From Archegozetes longisetosus (lineage: Eukaryota; Arthropoda; Arachnida; Sarcoptiformes; Trhypochthoniidae): a DNA stretch of 64,000 nucleotides. Positions 37,404 to 48,087 of this stretch are shown one piece after another. The stretch covers positions 4,430,001 to 4,494,000 of the forward strand of contig JAEMBT020000001.1 in assembly GCA_018873245.2 (NCBI GenBank), read 5' to 3'. The translations under genes and the position numbers were made by a program. Position 1 is the first letter of the stretch, and every line of letters begins with the position of its first letter. The notes under the pieces were generated by a model. That model was not told the origin of the DNA. It searched no databases and saw only the letters and a list, made by a program, of their open reading frames with translations.

Positions 37404-39060
37404 GTTAGCTGGAGATATGAATAAAAACAATTTACTAAACGGTCTATGGAGGAAAAAAATTCAAAAGCTCATTTAATTCCCACACCAAAGGTTAAGCTCA
37501 ACGTCCTATGGCATACTTTTAGAAACTATCAGCGAGCTGTTTTTCACCAAGTATCGTCGATGTGCAAGAATTGCTAGGGGGCGTTTTGCACATTCAAATA
37601 TTTAACCTTTAAAGAGCGATATCTCGAGAACGATGCCATCTACCGACGAAAAAGTGACACCATCGTTATCAACTCAGTGAGACGCGTTCAACGATATATA
37701 GGTTTACATTGTTACTATCTATTTGGGTTGACAGTCGAGATTAGTTAATTCAAAAAGGGTCTGAGGCGTTGTGCTTCCATTCCAACTTCTATGTTACCAA
37801 CCCTTTCTATTTATCTTTCTACTCGAATTCTACATCAGAAGAATCGAAGAGCTCCATTTGATGCTGACCTACAGATGGTACTATTCCTTGGTGCCGTGAT
37901 AATCCGAAGTGCCATAGTACACTCGCTATATGAGAACATATTGTGAAATATATATGTTTAATAAATATAGAATACCAAAATATCTTAGTTATTGGTTTGG
38001 AGAGGCTTTGCACTAACACTTTTTGTAATTAGCTCTTAAAAAGTCCAATGATTTACAACACTTTCTGTAATGACTTTCTCTTTAAAATGACCCAATATAG
38101 TATGATTTAACTTTCGTATAAATAAACAATCAAAAAATGTATCTTTAGTTTTAAATTTAGAGAAACCTGGGAAATCAAAGAAAAGTATATAAAGGGAGAG
38201 AAAGTCACTATAAGGATCTTCAGTAATATCTTAGTTATGCTTTGTAACTTCACGTTATGCATAATAAAATTCTTGTAAAATAGACAATCGTTTTCTTCAT
38301 TTCTATCAACTTTATTTCCACCTTAGGTAAGTAATATACAAAGTTGTGAAACTTTCTTAAATGCATGATAGGTACACATGATATTCTCTATCGAGTCCAG
38401 CCAGACTCTTAGGTAGAGAATTAGGTAAAAACGATTTGGAATCTTACATCGAGGCCCCTGATTTCAAATCTTTACTCTAGTAAAATTACACAAAATGAAG
38501 AACTCTACACGAAAAATTAGATCGAGTTTTTCATTCTTAACGAAATCCCGAGTCACAAAAATAATTGTGACAATATCCCAACATTCCTACTTCCAATCTT
38601 GCATCGTCATATTCATTCCTTTATTACGTCAGGGCATTATATTGCTTAGAATCCTTAGTTACAAGTGACGTACTTAATAAATTTGATCATTGACCGTGAC
38701 CTTAAATCTAATTATTTAAAGTTAACACGTTTAATGCGATCATATGATGCTAACAATGTAAACCTATATATTGTTGGACGCATCTCACTGAGTTCATGAT
38801 GATGGCGTCACTATTTCATCTGTAAGTGACACCGCTCTCGAGATATCACTGTTTAAAGGTTGAATATTTGAACGTGCAAAACATATCCTAGCAGGTCTTG
38901 TACATCGAAGATATTTGGCGAAAATAGGCTCCCTAATAGTTTCTACAAGTATGCCACAGGGCGTTGAGTTTGACCTGTGGTGTGAGAGTTAAATGAGTTT
39001 TTTAATTTTGTTCGCCCATAGACTGTCTAGTAATTTTTTTATTCATGTCTCCCGCTATAC
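37404..39060. mobile_element. 1.65-kb element with about 310-bp inverted ends
   Basis: The arms 37404-37716 and 38754-39060 are inverted copies over their whole length (outer AGCTGGAGATATGAAT / AGCGGGAGACATGAAT, inner AATGTAAACCTATATA in both). The interior of about 1 kb has no transposase. It is a long-TIR, foldback-like DNA element. No target duplication is recognised, so the superfamily is left open. It abuts the third R2 copy. Confidence 0.75.
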
Positions 39061-39924
39061 TCACTTGTGAAACTTTTCCACCATACAGCTGATGGGCTTC
39101 GGGGAGTACTACAAGATAAAGGTTTTATATCGAATTTTAAAGAAATTTTCTTATTGGACCGACCTTTTTCTTAAATTTAAGCGATTCATGACTAAAATAT
39201 TTCGGGTATACTCTAGAATTGGCCCACCTCAGAATCGTCATGAAATCAAGCCCTTCAGGGGTTTTCGACGCAGTAGAATCAATTTCTGGCGGTCCCAGAT
39301 GTCGGAAGTCAACACTTCCGGTGCGACAAAAATGTCGAATTTTCGACTTCCGGTTCTACTTTTCACGCTTTGGTCAGTTTCGGGAGATGGGGTGAAGGCT
39401 ATAACTCGAAAACCGCTTAACATACGGCCAAAAGTGAACTATCGTTAGACTCGTCTTTACATCCAAAATTTGCTGAGCTATAGCGTGGTCCTATGCAATG
39501 ACCTTTGACTTCGGTACACGTATAAAACCAAATTGACTCAAAATTTTCACATTGTGCGATTTGCGAAATTCAACCATCGTTCGATTGAGCATGGCCTAAT
39601 ATCTCAATTTGTCTATGAGAGCTACCCTCTATTTGACCCCTGACCTTTTATACAAACCAAAAATAAATTTAAGTTGAAAGTTTTATTCGTTTTAAGGCTT
39701 ATCCCTGTTTCTTAAAATGTCTTTGACCTGCTACTAATCTTCTTAACCTTCCACACACTTCTCTACCCCACTTGACCTTGTCAGTGAACTTCGACCTTCG
39801 GTCCTATAGGACTGTTCTGTGGGACTAAATGTAACGAGTACCAGCATCTTGTCATTAATATAATGAGTATATATCAAAAGAAAAATTTCATATTCAGGTA
39901 CGCACGTGTTAAAAATTTTGCACT

Positions 39925-39935
39925 CCCCCCCCCCC
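39925..39935. repeat. C11 mononucleotide run beside an AT microsatellite
   Basis: Eleven C followed by CA and then AT dinucleotides (to about 39960). A simple repeat inside the large inverted-repeat element. Confidence 0.85.
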
Positions 39936-41219
39936 ACGCACATATTATATATATATAATTTAATATGATGTAAGTATACAGTAGGAACTATTGGTCAGAT
40001 TTTAACGGTGGAGGTGTCAATAGATTCAGTATAGAGAGTGAGGAACAGATTCACAGTTAAAAACTCTCAATGACTCTAGGTCAAAAGTTATCTGGAATTG
40101 AATGAACAAGATTAAATGAAATTAGGAGACAGAAACATTTAATTGTAACAAAACTTAACCAAACCCAACTTCAACGAACCTAACCTAACCCAACTCATCC
40201 TAATTGAAACTCAAATTATAGACAAGATGAATAATTTAAAATGAAAAACTGTTAAATCACTTTTTACAGCTTAAACATAAGATTAATGAAAATTCGAAAA
40301 GTGGGCGTAACTTTCTATAATGGGTGTACCCAGCGGTGAATTTTTCCCCCTGACATTTAATCATTTTACTGATTCAGAAAATATATACATCGACTATAAA
40401 TTCAATGGCCTCTTTTCGGCAGAACACTCGAAATATCCAGTAAAAAAGATAATGCGGATGATATAAGATGAATGATGCAATATAGATGATTAATTATCGA
40501 CGACCATTGTTTTAGGGCTCTAACTGTATTAATTATGTGACCAGAAAAATCAAGTTCTGGTGGAAACATGAGCGCTAGGAATAGCGTTAAGGGGTCAAAG
40601 GTCAAAAGTCATAAGACAGGCAACTAAGATATCAGTGAACTTAGTATGATGAGGCGAATCCATTTATACTACACTTGTGTAATAGAAAAGGAGTAAAAAT
40701 TCTATAGGTCAAAGGTCAAAGTTCAATATCATGGTCAAATGTTGTCTCAATGTGCTAGAGGCACAGGAGATTTTGAAAATGCTTAAATTAAAAGCCAAAA
40801 GTAAAGATCAAACTTAAAATTGCATAAAATGTACAACTTCGACTAGTTTTTAGCATATAACAAAGGTCAGAGGTCATATAGAAGATAGGCCCTATAGACT
40901 TATTGAATCAGTAAACAATGTTGAATCGAACAACGGTCAAATTTTGAAAATCGCTCAATGTGGAAATTTTGGGTCATTTTTGTTTTTGTGCTTATCGAGG
41001 TTAAATATCATGACCCAAGGGCAGTGATATAGGTTGAAATATTTACCACATGGAGCAGAGTCCATTGATATATTACATCAATTTAGACTTTGAGTGGTTC
41101 TCGAGTTATAGCTTCACTCCATCTCCCGAAACTGACCCACGCTTTTTCTGCCATTTTTCGTATTCCCCGTGGCCGGCTGGTTCCATTAAAGCTGTTTCCA
41201 ATAAACTAGACACTAAAAT

Positions 41220-42352
41220 TGTCACAGAAAAATTGCTCAATTAGCTAATTTCTAGTGTAACTCTAGTCGAAGATGGATGCAAGGCCCAAAGCCACCAAAA
41301 CATCGAAACCAGAGCCCCGTTCACTGAACCCAGTGGATACCGCGTGGAGGTGGTGTTGGGTTTTATCCACCTTGTCAGTTTTTTCACGGGGATGACCATG
41401 CCTACCGGAGGCCTTGAAAAAGGCCGTTTTAGCGCCGCACGCCTTAGTAACGCGCTCGCAGAGCCCTGAGCAACTGGATCATCTCAGCGAATGGATCGTC
41501 ACCGCAACGTTACCAAAGATATTCACAGAGATCGTTACCCAGGTTCTCTTTCGGCACGCCACCTCGGTAAATACGGTGTTTTATTGCACGCCAGGACGAC
41601 TCGATGCGCTGGGTGTTCGCCCAGGTGTCAGAGTCGACGAAGTAGCACGAGTGGTTAACTGTGAGGTGATTGAATCCTCGGGCAACCAGTTCACCATAGT
41701 ATTTCCAGCAGTCCGTCACTACCGTCGTTCCTGCCTCAACATGTTGGCCAATCATGGCCAATAATGTCGCGGCGTCCCGACGGTTGTCCGAACATACCTT
41801 AATCCCAAGGTCCCTGGTGTGGACATCAATGATGCCCAATGCCCAGGTTCTCTAGACCGAACCAGCGCCACCCAACTTGCCGTCATTCACCCGAACGTCA
41901 ACCCTTTGGACGCAGCCGTCTCGGCAGGTATCATACCAGCTGGCGACTGTGGCCGATGACACTTGGCCGTCGCCTATGCTGGTCTCGCCAATGGCACTCT
42001 AGTAAGAGAATCTATGAACGAAACAGTAAATGAGGCAAAGGACTGTTCAAAGGACAGTCTCGACTCCTCGAATACCGTCCCGCTCACAAGGGAGACCACC
42101 TTGGCGCACTTGCGACACCACCATCATATGCCCACAGCAGTGCCAGCCCGATTGCTCGAATGTGTCATATCTCTACGACACTTCGACCAAGCACGAGTCT
42201 CGGGTAAGAGCCCGACTCGCTGGCACCACTGCAGACAAGCTTCGGGCCCGTCCACGCCACATTCGCGCACCAATCTTCTGATGTTGTACACGCCGTCCAT
42301 CCCTGACTAGAGCTAGACTAGAAATGACCTAATACAACAGTTTTCAGTGACA
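41220..42352 (-). mobile_element. Merlin DNA transposon, defective
   Basis: Inverted ends of about 50 bp: 41220-41269 (TGTCACAGAAAAATTGCTCA…) and 42303-42352 (inverted TGTCACTGAAAACTGTTGTA…), both ending CTCTAGT. Between them is a transposase of the Merlin / IS1595 (ISXO2-like) family on the minus strand. G+C is near 50%, far above the flanks, which suggests a comparatively late arrival from another genome. It sits inside the right arm of another element. Confidence 0.8.
41441..42301 (-). pseudogene. Merlin transposase (DDE, IS1595-like), broken
   Basis: Minus strand, N to C: a zinc-ribbon-like piece with CRKCAKVVSLVSGTVFEE, then WYDTCRDGCVQR and NDGKLGGAGSV in another frame, then the best-kept part (41839-41510): GIIDVHTRDLGIKV, GTTVVTDCWKYYGEL, GFNHLTVNHSCYFVD, NTQRIESSWRAIKHRIYRGG, and LCEYLW. 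After a stop the frame goes on with DDPFAEMIQLLRALR. The order is that of Merlin transposases: DDE catalytic acids in the D…D…E positions (IIDV, VTDCW, RIESSW). Several stop codons and at least one frameshift make it dead. It lies between matching terminal repeats. Confidence 0.8.
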
Positions 42353-42592
42353 GGGCCTGTGTCGTATTCATCGGTAATGCCCAGATCGGTCTGGTCACAT
42401 CAAAATAAGGTCGAAAAGACTGAATAGAATTCGAAAAGTCGAATCGGAAGTAGAAAATTCGAAATTTTTTTCCACCAGAAGTATTGATTTCCGACATCTG
42501 GGACCGCCAGAAATGGATTCTATGGCGTCGAAAACCCCTAGTAAACCCGATTTGAAGACGATCTGGAGGTGGGCCTATTCTAAAGTATATCC

Positions 42593-43401
42593 ATAAATTG
42601 ATTTAATAACGTTTACGGAAACAATTTATTGTTTTAATGTCAAAATTGAAGTTAAACCAGAGTAAATTCTACTAGAGTTAAAAACTTGCCCTATGAAGTA
42701 AATCTTAATAATTACGAACTAATGTTCAAGACTTCAAATTCCATTTCATCGAAAATACAGTCTTTTCAAAACTCCGGAAGCTAGTTTTTGGACATTCTAT
42801 ACCCATAAGTGTCAAGCAATTTTGATGAAAATTTTTATGAATAAACTAGAATTTGCGGAAAACTTTCAGACAAAGTTAGGTAGCTCAATGACTAAGCACC
42901 TACCTACTAGATGAAGAAATCTATAGATAAAATTCAGCGATTTAATTCGAATTCAGATGAATACAATAGAAACTACTTAAAAAATAATTAAATATGATTT
43001 TTGTTTGGCTCAAATATCCCTATTTCCAGAATTATAGCTCATCAAAGTTGAAAATTTCAAATTTTCACTTGAGCCTAACTTTTGAACTAAAAGCCTGATC
43101 TACTTGAATATAGTAGCAAATTGTAGGTTTTTAAAGCAAGCAATACGTTTTACATCAAAGAAATTTATTAAGTAGAGAAAATTCTGTTCAAATGAAAAAT
43201 CAATAATGAATAGAAATTCAATGGATCAATTAATAAAATGAATTAATTAAAAATGACTAAAAGAATTAATTATGTCATTATGGCAAAGAGTAAATTCTTG
43301 TAGAATTAGAAATTGGTGTCATTCACACATATCTAACGAGAGTATAAGACGGACTAGACATGTAATTACTCAATTTGTTCTCAGAACACTATTTTAAAGG
43401 T
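42593..43401. other. No gene seen
   Basis: AT-rich DNA between the nested transposons and the R2 repeat, with no open frame of note. Confidence 0.4.
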
Positions 43402-44088
43402 TTGAATTATATTGTAATAACGTCTAAGTTTCTTAATTAGACCTATACCAAAATACTTTTGTAATAACCTATATTGCTAAATTAATTTTCATAACTCACC
43501 GTATATGTCAACATTTATTACCGATCTAAAGATTACTTTTTGTTTCTACAAAAGAAATCTTCACATGCTTGTCTCAACTGTACAAGTTATGAAGACAGCT
43601 GAGAGTAAGCATATTTCAACTCTTAAAACCTACCTATGTCCTAGTTATACAATCTCCCAATCCTAGCTAAATATGCTATTGACCTTAAAAGGTTTAGCCT
43701 ATCATTGTGAAACATTTTCTAATTTAACCCGCCTATTGTTCCTATAAAATGTCGTGTTTTTCTTAAATTTTTCGCTCTTTCTTCCAGTGTTAAAATCCTG
43801 TGAAATCTCATGTAATTTTATTATTGTGGTTATGTTAAATAAAGTGCTTATATTTTAAATTTGATTTCGTACACGCTCCTATCAAAGATCCAGACTTTAC
43901 AATATTACTAGATAAAAGGTTAAAATCTTCAAGTTTACTGAGATATATTTTTTCCATTATAATCAATTTATGTTTAGAGGATCATTTAAATTATTTAAAT
44001 TTAATTAACTGTTTTGGGTGTGGTCTCAAACTAAAACTTATAAGATTAGTATTGAAAATAGTTTCTATAGTTAAATATCTAATGTCAT
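43402..44088. repeat. Repeats R2 and R1 beside secreted-protein gene A
   Basis: R2 (43402-43910) matches 50940-51184 plus 52270-52500 with many differences (shared GAAGACAGCTGA, TACAATCTCCCAA, TTTTTCGCTCTTTCTT, AATAAAGTG). R1 (43920-44088) matches 50765-50935 (shared AATCAATTTATGTTTA, TTTTGGGTGT). In copy A the order is R2 then R1; near copy B it is R1 then R2. The 3' flank of the gene follows in both. Confidence 0.65.
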
Positions 44089-44187
44089 CTCCTTGGAAAA
44101 GTAGACATTAACGATGCTTTTAATATAGATTATGTATTGTTTTATTAACATCAAATAAATAATACTATTGTGTATGCTTGCTTTTAA

Positions 44188-44193
44188 TTTATT
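44188..44193 (-). terminator. Polyadenylation signal of gene A
   Basis: AATAAA on the minus strand, about 155 bp after the stop at 44347. Gene B has one in the matching place. Confidence 0.5.
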
Positions 44194-44346
44194 CAATCTA
44201 TTTCTTTAAAACAAAATTATAAACTCTTTAAATATCAATAATATTCATTTGAATTTTAGGTATTTTTTGACAAAAGTATTCGGAACTTTAGATTAGGTTA
44301 GGTTAGATCTATCAATTATTTGTAATTGATCGAAAGTAAGAAATTA

Positions 44347-46302
44347 TTACACATTTTGTCTGGATTCGACTGGTTGCAAATGTTCGACATCTATGTGACG
44401 ATCGTCATTATCTATCAAGCCCGGGTTGAAGTAATATGTAGTATTTCCCGAACATTCTGATTGACATTTACCACCTTTTATTTTTAGAGTTGCCACATCC
44501 GCTTCGAGTTTTGTGACGCCTTTACTTGATTTACAGGCATCACAATCATGGTTCTTTAAATAAGTTTCAATCGTTATTTTGTCGCCATAACATGTTGGGT
44601 CGTTTAAATAACCATTAAATCTTATATTTAAGCTACCTAATTTTAAAAGTAGGATATCACTCAATTGATGGGGAAGCACAAGCTTTTTTCATACCTTCAT
44701 TTAAAACAGCTTTTACATCCAAATCCGAGAAAGTTATAAATTTGACTTCTTCAGATGATCGACATTTTCTGTCGGGATAATCTTCATGGTCGTTATCATC
44801 GCATTGTTGCTTGTTGAATTTTACAATGAACGCAAAAGAAAATTTGAGTTCATAAAGACCAGTACAATAAAGGTTATATATTACTCTTATATTATTGACC
44901 ATCTATAGTAGTGAAAAATCAAATAATAACTTAATTCACAAATTGTACGATTCTTTATGCTTTGCTTCGATATTCTTATGCTATTGTTGTAGACTACTTA
45001 TAAGACCTCAAATTATTAGCAAGTTAGATAGTATTCAACAGTAGTAGGGAATGAAATCGACTTTAAGTAATATATCAGTTAGAATTTATTTAAAAAAACG
45101 ATTTGATTATTTAATTTTTCAACGAAATAGAAGATTTTGAAGGCTTAACAAATTTTTAAGTATTGTTGGTATAGCTGAAGCAGTTGGAATTGAGAAAAAT
45201 TAAAAAAACGAAATTTCGAAGAAACGAGTACGAACCTAATTTTTTGACAAATATAGAGATGAAAACAATGAAATAGTTCTGAAAAGAACTTATGCGATTG
45301 TTTTGATGGATATGAGAAGGATTTCGACAATGGAGTTTGAAATAAAGAAAATAAAATTTTAAGGATTTTAGGTCTGAAAATTATGAAAGTCAATTTTTTT
45401 AGAATTTTATGTTAGCCTATAAAAATTCAAATATGTATATATAATATTGATCAGGATTGAAATCTGAGACGATCTATAGACAAATAGTTAAGCTTCGCCC
45501 ACATTTTAATTTTGACGAAGCCACAAATTCAAAAAATTATATCGTGATTTTGACCATTGTTAGTCGAAAAACTCGAAAGTTATTGAATTATACCTATTCG
45601 AGCTCATTTAGACTATTTTCGGGATAATGAGTTTCGGGATAATGTGATTATGGAAAATGAACGAGTCCCATTTGTTGACCTACCAACCGTTTTGTTGGGT
45701 TAGGTTAGGTAAAATAATTGGTAGGTTAAATGGTCGGTAGGTCAAATGGGCAGGATTCTTTTTTGATTCCCAGTGAGTAAAACTGGTTTTAGTTTAATGG
45801 TAAGTCTAGTTTAATACGTAACAAAAAGAGTAAGAAAAAATAACAAATAATCTGACCTCTTTGATAGCAGAATCCTTTGTGCAAGTATACTGAAAATGAG
45901 ACGTGACACTTGTTGGTCTTCCTGGAGAATTTCTAGATTTGGATGGGCCTTCTAAAATTTTTAAAAATCGAAAGTATTATAATGTTATATACAAATTTTT
46001 AAAGGAAAATCTTAGTTAAGAACTTGAAAGGTTTTCTGAATAAATAAATTGAATCGAAGGTATTTCTGCTTAACATTGAAATGATATCGAATCTAATGAT
46101 AGAATACTCACTAAAGTTGTAAAAGAAGAGAAGTTTTCTAATATATTAATACTGTGTAGAAAATTTCTAGAAACTTTCTCATTGAGATAATTTTAGAAAA
46201 TTTCCACTAATAATACTTACCCGCCGTTCTATTGTTCATCGAACTACATACTATTAAAGTTAGAGCCACTGAAAGTATTGCTAATTTCAGTATTCCGTAC
46301 AT
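44347..46302 (-). CDS. Secreted cysteine-containing protein, copy A, four exons
   Basis: Exons (minus strand): 46302-46221, 45951-45857, 44902-44695 and 44636-44347. Donors are GTAAGT, GTCAGA and GTATGA, all acceptors are AG, phases are 1, 0 and 1, and the total is 675 nt or 224 residues with an unbroken frame. Exon 1 is a signal peptide (MYGILKLAILSVALTLIVCS). The mature protein has nine cysteines; the last exon has NGYLNDPTC, HDCDAC, LKIKGGKCQSEC and YYFNPG, the best-conserved part against copy B. No membrane span follows, so it should be secreted. The family is not recognised: it could be a lipid- or ligand-binding protein, or a saliva or gut protein, but none of this is shown. The last intron is only 58 bp. 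A TATA box lies 75 bp upstream of the ATG. The copy at 52804-54241 is a diverged paralogue. Confidence 0.75.
45667..45750. repeat. Small inverted repeat in intron 2 of gene A
   Basis: CCCATTTGTTGACCTACCAA at the left is mirrored by CCCATTTGACCTACCGACC (inverted) at the right, with TTAGGTTAGG between. It is absent from the matching intron of copy B, so it was inserted after the duplication. Its wording (GACC…CTACCGACCATT) recalls the inner part of the foldback element at 31.8 kb. Confidence 0.6.
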
Positions 46303-46376
46303 ACTGACTTCGATTACTTCGTTATTACCGATAAATTTCGGACAGTGATGAATAAAATTTGATAATAATACCAAGT

Positions 46377-46383
46377 TTATATA
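46377..46383 (-). promoter_or_regulatory. TATA box of gene A
   Basis: TATATAA on the minus strand within GGTATATAAA, 75 bp before the ATG. The same word lies 78 bp before the ATG of gene B, with similar sequence on both sides (GCTTTGGT upstream, GAATAAAATTTG on the plus strand downstream), so it is a conserved core promoter. Confidence 0.75.
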
Positions 46384-46436
46384 CCTTATCGTTGCTTTGG
46401 TTTTCCCCAGATCACAGATGTAACTTTTATTTTAAT

Positions 46437-46950
46437 CTACAATGAAGTAACACATTTTGTCAATCAATCATATTAGACATATAGCTTTTTAAAAATATTA
46501 GAGGTTTAAACTTAAAGCTGCTCACAATTTAAAAATATGGTTTTTCAAATGAAAAATTTGATTGGATAATTAATAAATCGGTTGTTAAAACCAGGGTGAA
46601 TGACTTATCTACAAATATTCCAGCTTTAGTTGTTAGAAAGAAACTCAACTAGTACATATAAACGAACATACTAATGATTAGAGACACGCCATTAAACTAT
46701 AATGAAATTAACACATTTCGTTAATAAATCATTATTAGACACATAGCTTTTTAAAAATATTAGAGGTTTAAACTTAAAGCTACTCAAAATATAAAAATAT
46801 AGTTTTTCAAATAAAAAAATTCTTAATTACATAATTAATGAATTTGTTGTTGAAAATAGGGTGAATGACTTTTATCTACAAATGTTACAACTTTAGTTTT
46901 TAATAAAATAGTTAATTATTACATATAAACGAACATATTAATAAGAGACA
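46437..46950. repeat. Tandem duplication of about 259 bp upstream of gene A
   Basis: Unit 1 begins CTACAATGAAGTAACACA at 46437 and unit 2 begins CTATAATGAAATTAACACA at 46696. Both go on with AGCTTTTTAAAAATATTAGA, GGTGAATGACTT and ACATATAAACGAACAT. Copy B has one recognisable unit (from about 54373). The repeat starts some 55 bp above the TATA box, so it may double a control region. Confidence 0.75.
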
Positions 46951-48087
46951 TTAAATACTTCTTTCAAAACTTTTATATTCATTATTTTTACACTATTACA
47001 TCTAGAATGTACTTTCCATCTCTGATTTTGTGAAAGTTAGCGAAATAAGATAAATCAATTTTCTCGAATTTATAAATTCTGATCCGAAAACTACTATTTT
47101 ATAGTTGTATAAACAAAAATTCATAATAATCAAATAGCTTCATACATTCTTAGCCAAGTTATTTGAAACACTACATTTAGTATTAATCATTAAACTTATT
47201 TTATTAAACGCATTATGTGTTCATTTTAAATTTTGAAGAATCACTAAATATGAAAAATATTAATAAATATAAAGAACTTGAAATCAACGAAATTCACATT
47301 TTGTGTAGTCTGCGAGTATCATATAATTTAAATATTGATGAACTGGTTTCGCTCAAGAAAATCATGAGAAAATGCTCGTAATTCACTCTAATAGATTTAT
47401 AATTGATAGTATTATTTTTTTATTATTATATTGTATGTAAAATTTATGTTTAGATTACGAATGAATATTGAATATTTTTTGCAGAAAAATTAAACTTTTT
47501 AGAATTTGTTTCCATCAGTAGTTTTATCTCCCGAGAATTTATGCTTTGTTAATGATAGACATTGAACTGAGCTTCTGAAAAGATATCAATCTTTATGCAG
47601 ATGGTGGTTAAAGAACATAGTTTATAACTATTCAATTTTGTTTGGAACATCTTATCTCTTGCAAAATATTACATTTCTGTCAATATGTACTGTTAGAAGT
47701 ATATAAAATATTACATTTAAACTGGATTTCCAAAAATTTTGAATATACAATTGATGACTTATCAGCAGACGCCTTATAAAAATGCCTAAACATAATATTG
47801 TCTTATGGGTCACAAATTTATTAAATTAGTATTGACGTTTGACAGGAAGTGGACACAAAATTATTCAGAATCCAAGTTAACATGCGGTGGCGATGGTGCA
47901 CAACTAACTAGAGCCTGCTTCATTTGAAAAAGTTCTAACATGACTGTTACAGCACAAACTCGCATATTTTCTGTTTTCTATTGCTAATTGTTTTGTTAAT
48001 GAATTGTATTTTATATAATTGTAAATCAATTAGTGAATCTAATAAGTATCTTACAAAGCATTATAAAATTGAACGAATGTAACTGGT
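46951..48087. other. No gene seen
   Basis: AT-rich DNA. The part after about 47820 (less AT-rich, with TGCGGTGGCGATGGTGC) may be the 5' leader of the LINE that follows. Confidence 0.4.

Larger units (their letters stand above)
39204..42592. mobile_element. Large inverted-repeat element split by a Merlin insertion
   Basis: The left arm 39204-39430 matches, inverted, two separated pieces on the right: 42365-42592 (GGTTTTCGACGC, TTCTGGCGGTCCCAGATGTC) and 41089-41170 (TCAGTTTCGGGAGATGG, CTATAACTCGA). The right arm was therefore continuous before the Merlin element at 41220-42352 landed in it. The interior (39431-41085) has no intact ORF but has repeated AGGTCAAAGGTCA-like words. It may be a hAT- or Mutator-type carrier; not assigned. 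Confidence 0.7.

Noticed and set aside
41839..42310. Plus-strand open frames in the G+C-rich Merlin region
   Set aside because: High G+C lengthens chance ORFs; the minus strand carries the recognisable transposase motifs.
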